Assembly: GCA_031283745.1 (NCBI GenBank)
Contig: JAITBH010000127.1
Coordinates: 1 to 8,860 of the forward strand
Length of the DNA stretch: 8,860 nt
Source: Candidatus Ectomicrobium neotermitis
GTDB lineage: Bacteria > Elusimicrobiota > Endomicrobiia > Endomicrobiales > Endomicrobiaceae
Direction: 5' to 3'
Of this stretch, positions 5,353 to 8,860 are shown piece by piece. The number at the start of each line of letters is the position of its first letter. Position 1 is the stretch's first letter. The notes beneath the pieces were generated by a model, which saw only the letters and a program-made list of their open reading frames with translations, was not told the origin of the DNA and searched no databases. The position numbers and the translations under genes are program-made.

Positions 5353-8286
5353 ATGAAAGATTTTCAGTATGAAGTGCAAGGTTATCAAGAGGACTGCATT
5401 AAAAACATTGTGAGTATTTTTGATCAGATTAAAACAGGGCAAGGGCAAAAGTTTTCTGACATCATTGCGAAGCACACCTCAGACAACAAATATCCCGACA
5501 AAATTTCTGCAAGCAAAAACATCGACATTATGATGGAGACTGGGTCGGGCAAAACTTTTGTCTACATCAAAACTATTTTTGAGTTAAACAAAAAATTCAA
5601 CTACAGAAAATTCATATTGTTAGTTCCTTCAATCGCCATAAGAGAAGGGGCGTTTGCGGCTTTTGGAGACACAAAAAATTATTTCAAGTCCTATTATGCA
5701 AACGCCAAAGACAAAGAAATCGCCGTCTACCTTTATGAAGCGGGAAAAAAAGAAGTCGTAGAAAGCTATCTCAACGATGAAAATCAGTTGTCTTGCCTTA
5801 TAATGACACCCGCCGCCTTTAATCAAAAAGACAATAATCTAAACAAACCGCTGCAAAAAGATTTTTTTCGCCCTGCGAAAAGTTATTTAGAGCTGTTAAA
5901 ATTTCTAAACCCTATAGTGATAATAGACGAACCGCACCGCCTTGACGGCGAGGCGTTCAAAAAATATTTCAAGGGGTTTAACAATTATTATTTGCGTTTC
6001 GGTGCCACATTCCCGCAAGGCGATGGAGAATTTTCAAACGCCGCTTTTATGCTTACAAGCATAGCCGCTTTTAGAGAAAACCTCGTCAAACAAATTACTG
6101 TGTGGACGCAGGACATAACCCCGGCAGGGCAGACCATAAACGCAATCAAGGGTGGCAGAAATAATAGACAAGTAGAGGTTAATAATTTTGCAAACGGCAA
6201 GCCTATAGGAACAACTTTCTTGACCGTCGGCAATACTTTTAATGGAAAAGAAATAACAAAGATAAACGCCGACAGTATTATTTTGGCGGATGGGTCTAAA
6301 GTAACGGTGGATAGAAATTATAGTATATCGGACGAGTCTTTAAGGATAATGATTAGGAACACTATACAAATACATTTTGAAAAAGAAGCCGATCTGTTTA
6401 AGGAAGGGATAAAGGCACTGTCGCTGTTTTTCATAGGAAATATCAGCCAATACAGAGACGAATATAATCCAATAATCAAAAAGATCTTTGAAGATGAATA
6501 TAAAAAGGTGCGAGCAAAAAAGATACAGAAGATAGAAAAGGCAAAGGAATATGCGGGCTATTTAGAATATCTCAGAAAGGATTTTGATGCCGACGGAAAA
6601 CTTCAAGTAAACAAAGGTTATTTTTCAGGCGATAAAGGCAATAAAGACGAACAAATAAAACAAGGTGTTGATGAAATTTTAAGGGATAAAAGAAAATTGT
6701 TGTCTTTTGAAAGCCCCTCAAGGTTTATATTTTCTGTTTGGGCTTTGCAGGAGGGCTGGGATAATCCTAATGTTTTTACGATTTGCAAACTTTCAAACTT
6801 CGGCTCTGAAATTTCAAAGCTTCAACAAATAGGGCGGGGGCTGCGCATATGCGTAAATCAAAACTTGCAAAGGCAAAACATAGCCGCCTTTAACGACAAT
6901 CAAGAAGAGTTTCACAAGGTAAACAATTTAGACATTGTAGTGTCATCGCAAGAGGTGGGTTTTGTGGAAGCAATACAAAATGAAATTCTCAGAAACTCTT
7001 ATCTGTTAAACGATGTTTTTAAAAAGTCCGATCTGATATTCACTATTAAAGAAAAGACTAAGTTTGACCCTAAGACGGTTTATTCCATATTTAAGTTTAT
7101 GGATGATAAAGATCTGATTTTTAGATATGCCGCTGGCGGGGATGAAGTTTTTTCAAAATCGCCGTCTTATGCAAACGATATGCAAAAGTTTATGAATGCT
7201 CCTGCGGCTGCCCACCCTCTTAAAATCAAACATCTAAAAGCGATAGAAAATATCTTTTCAAGCGACATTAAAAAACACGTTAAAGGCTCAAATCTAAATC
7301 CAAAGCCAAAGGATGATCTCCGCATAAAAGATAAGCATTACAAGAAGTTCAAGGAATTATGGGAGACAATCAATCAAAACTCTATTTATTTTATAGACAA
7401 CATAGAGCCTGAAAACGAAAGCAACCTGATAAATGAAATATCTAAACAAATAAACAGCTTAGAGATACAACAAACATTTGTTAGAACAAAAAAAACAGTC
7501 ATAGAAACCGCCCGCCTTGAAAACGGGAGCTTCACAACTCAAGGGATAGAGCCAACCCAGCTTCAATGCAAAATCGATTATTTGGAGTTTGTAAAAACGC
7601 TCGCCTCAAAAACCAAAACTCCGCTGTCTTTTATCGTAAAAATTATAAACGCCCTTTCAAAAGACTTCAAAAATGAGGCTCTAAAAAACGATACCGCACA
7701 AGCTCAAAACGAAATAGTTGAAATTATTAAAAGACATTTGTTCTGTAGCATCAAAGCCAATATCGATTATTGCGGCATAGACGGCAATATTTTTCATAAA
7801 GGAATTATGTATGACAAAGAAACTGGAGTCTTCAAAAAAGCAATTTCAAAAGGTGCTTTGGGAAAATATCAGAAACATTTGCCCGATAATTTTAATCTAA
7901 AAGACGAATGGATTTTTGAAGATTTTTATGAATACGACAGCGAATTTGAAGAGGCTATTATTCTAAACGATGAGAAGATAGACAGCATAAAAATTTTCGG
8001 CAAAATGCCCAAACTTGAAATAGATACCCCTTTGGGAAAATATAATCCCGACTTCTGTTATGCAATAGAAAGTAAAAATGGCTCTAAAATAATTTTGATA
8101 GTGGAAAGCAAAGGCTACGATACGCAGCAAGCAATACCCCAAGAAGAACAAAACAAAATTGATTTTGCCAAAAAATTTTTCAGTAAAGTAAACGCCAGAT
8201 TTAGCGATAAAAAGATAAAAATAATTTATAAGAAACGTATAAATACGACGCAGCTGGCGGATTTGATTGCAGAAGCGACAAATTGA
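5353..8286 (+). CDS. res: Type III restriction endonuclease, Res subunit
   Basis: ATP-dependent translocating and cleaving subunit of a type III restriction complex. It acts only with Mod, which supplies DNA recognition. The 977-residue protein appears intact. SF2 helicase motifs are in order: motif I METGSGKT (K67), motif II IIDEPHR (D192-E193), motif III FGATFP (216-221), then EGWDNPNVF and motif VI QQIGRGLR (491-498). The C-terminal PD-ExK nuclease shows NPDF (P899-D900) and VESKG (E918, K920), so both activities look preserved. The ATG follows GGGAGG at 5339-5344 with 8 bases of spacing. It is the first gene after the repeat region, with mod 51 bases downstream. That res-mod order is the reverse of the usual mod-res. 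It looks A/T-richer, especially in Lys, Ile and Asn codons, than the upstream operon, which hints at separate acquisition. The family assignment is firm; the DNA target is set by Mod and is unknown. Confidence 0.95.
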   Translation: MKDFQYEVQGYQEDCIKNIVSIFDQIKTGQGQKFSDIIAKHTSDNKYPDKISASKNIDIMMETGSGKTFVYIKTIFELNKKFNYRKFILLVPSIAIREGAFAAFGDTKNYFKSYYANAKDKEIAVYLYEAGKKEVVESYLNDENQLSCLIMTPAAFNQKDNNLNKPLQKDFFRPAKSYLELLKFLNPIVIIDEPHRLDGEAFKKYFKGFNNYYLRFGATFPQGDGEFSNAAFMLTSIAAFRENLVKQITVWTQDITPAGQTINAIKGGRNNRQVEVNNFANGKPIGTTFLTVGNTFNGKEITKINADSIILADGSKVTVDRNYSISDESLRIMIRNTIQIHFEKEADLFKEGIKALSLFFIGNISQYRDEYNPIIKKIFEDEYKKVRAKKIQKIEKAKEYAGYLEYLRKDFDADGKLQVNKGYFSGDKGNKDEQIKQGVDEILRDKRKLLSFESPSRFIFSVWALQEGWDNPNVFTICKLSNFGSEISKLQQIGRGLRICVNQNLQRQNIAAFNDNQEEFHKVNNLDIVVSSQEVGFVEAIQNEILRNSYLLNDVFKKSDLIFTIKEKTKFDPKTVYSIFKFMDDKDLIFRYAAGGDEVFSKSPSYANDMQKFMNAPAAAHPLKIKHLKAIENIFSSDIKKHVKGSNLNPKPKDDLRIKDKHYKKFKELWETINQNSIYFIDNIEPENESNLINEISKQINSLEIQQTFVRTKKTVIETARLENGSFTTQGIEPTQLQCKIDYLEFVKTLASKTKTPLSFIVKIINALSKDFKNEALKNDTAQAQNEIVEIIKRHLFCSIKANIDYCGIDGNIFHKGIMYDKETGVFKKAISKGALGKYQKHLPDNFNLKDEWIFEDFYEYDSEFEEAIILNDEKIDSIKIFGKMPKLEIDTPLGKYNPDFCYAIESKNGSKIILIVESKGYDTQQAIPQEEQNKIDFAKKFFSKVNARFSDKKIKIIYKKRINTTQLADLIAEATN

Positions 8287-8311
8287 CAGACTGTCGGGGC
8301 GGCTGAAAAAT
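8283..8311 (+). promoter_or_regulatory. Candidate mod promoter overlapping the res stop, with inverted repeat
   Basis: A perfect -35 consensus TTGACA (8283-8288) contains the res TGA. After 17 bases comes AAAAAT (8306-8311), a 4-of-6 match to a -10 box. Transcription would begin near 8318, 20 bases before the mod ATG. GACAG-A-CTGTC (8285-8295) is a perfect 5-bp inverted repeat over the -35 and could be an operator or chance. The 51-bp res-mod gap holds nothing else except a purine-rich AAGGGCGG (8321-8328), the probable mod ribosome binding site. Confidence 0.35.
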
Positions 8312-8337
8312 TAAATAGAAAAGGGCGGTAAACTAAA

Positions 8338-8860
8338 ATGAACAAAAAAGAGCTGTTTAAGAATGCAGGTTTAAAAATTGCCCCCCCCCCCACCTTGCAG
8401 ATAAAAATGATCTTCTCTGTCTCATCAAGAAAAAATACCCATCAATTATTAAAGACAATGAAATAAAACTTGACGAGCTAAAAACGGCTTTGGATTTGCC
8501 CGTCGACGATAAAGTAAACGGCTACGGATTAAATTTTATAGGTCGAAATGTTGCTAAAGCTAAACATGCAAAACAAACGGATAAATGCTTAAAAATCAAT
8601 AAACAGTTATCAAAAGATTTCAATGAAACAGGAAACATTGTCTTAAAAGGCGACAACTTAGACTGCTTGAAAATATTGAAAAATTATTATTCGGGAAAAA
8701 TTAAGATGATTTATATTGACCCGCCTTATAACACCAACAGCGAACAATTTATTTATCCCGACAAGTTCGACAAAGAAGAAGCGGAAGTTTTGGGGCTTGC
8801 GAATTTATCAGACAACGATATGGAACGATTAGAATTTAGTTTTACAAATCCCAAAAGCCA
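8338..8860 (+). CDS. mod: Type III DNA adenine methyltransferase Mod, 5' part, frameshifted OFF at a poly-C tract
   Basis: Mod methylates N6 of adenine and gives the type III complex its sequence specificity. From ATG 8338 the frame reads MNKKELFKNAGLKIAPPP and, with 11 C present, runs on to a TAA at 8464-8466 (42 residues). The methyltransferase body lies in another frame, open from 8361 to the window end: IKKKYPSIIKD, VNGYGLNFIGRN, LKGDNLDCLKIL and MIYIDPPYNTN. DPPY is catalytic motif IV, preceded by GDNLD as in beta-class type III Mods. With 12 or 9 C the start joins this body as IAPPPHLADKN or IAPPHLADKN, placing the DPPY Asp at about residue 128. The body frame has no ATG before 8706, too late to be a start. 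FxG motif I and the target-recognition domain lie beyond the window. A plain mutation or a sequencing error in the tract could explain the shift, but tract and position fit phase variation. Confidence 0.88.
8381..8391 (+). repeat. C11 homopolymer tract, candidate phase-variation switch
   Basis: Eleven consecutive C sit 43 bases after the mod start codon. Length 11 puts mod out of frame with a stop at 8464, length 10 would stop at the TAA at 8402-8404, and lengths 9 or 12 restore the full frame. No comparable C or G run occurs elsewhere in the window. Slipped-strand mispairing at such tracts switches type III mod genes in several pathogens, including poly-G in Helicobacter pylori modH. Confidence 0.85.

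Noticed and set aside
5148..5372. Plus-strand 74-residue open frame (NVGEGFKPSRPP...)
   Set aside because: It is largely translated repeat DNA, overlaps the res start and the minus-strand frame, and lacks a convincing ribosome binding site or protein features.
8706..8860. Internal ATG at 8706 as the true mod start
   Set aside because: It lies between GDNLD and DPPY and would remove conserved N-terminal sequence that is clearly coding upstream in the same frame.

Overview
The window is bacterial. Genes are dense, all on the + strand, closely spaced and preceded by GGAG-type ribosome binding sites, and the DNA is fairly A/T-rich. The gene set suggests a fermentative, possibly host-associated anaerobe: a DPE2-type glucanotransferase for glycogen or maltose metabolism, a YqhD-like alcohol dehydrogenase and an EpsC/CysE-type serine acetyltransferase. 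The glucanotransferase resembles those of Bacteroidetes and similar anaerobes. The sequence alone does not allow a confident phylum call.

Region 1 (1-4624) is a compact metabolic operon. The tail of an unidentified gene overlaps by an ATGA the start of an 890-residue 4-alpha-glucanotransferase with two CBM20 starch-binding domains. After 19 bp comes an iron-dependent NADPH-type alcohol dehydrogenase, and after 12 bp a serine O-acetyltransferase. The glucanotransferase has Pro where the family has the conserved His next to its third catalytic Asp.

Region 2 (4625-5352) has no convincing gene. It is a 0.73-kb mosaic of short repeats: heptanucleotide TTAGTGG-type arrays, two 28-bp palindromic elements, three copies of a GGTGGAACGCC element, and several inverted repeats nested around a strong intrinsic terminator (4897-4934). 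Open frames here are translations of repeats.

Region 3 (5353-8860) is a type III restriction-modification locus in the uncommon order res then mod. The 977-residue Res is intact, with SF2 helicase motifs and a C-terminal PD-ExK nuclease. The adenine methyltransferase gene mod starts at 8338 and runs off the window. Its first 18 codons end in a run of 11 C (8381-8391) that puts the start codon out of frame with the methyltransferase body (GDNLD and DPPY motifs). The frame is restored with 9 or 12 C. This is the layout of a phase-variable (ON/OFF) type III methyltransferase, caught in the OFF state. A consensus TTGACA overlaps the res stop codon and may give mod its own promoter. The C tract and possible phasevarion are the most interesting content of the window.
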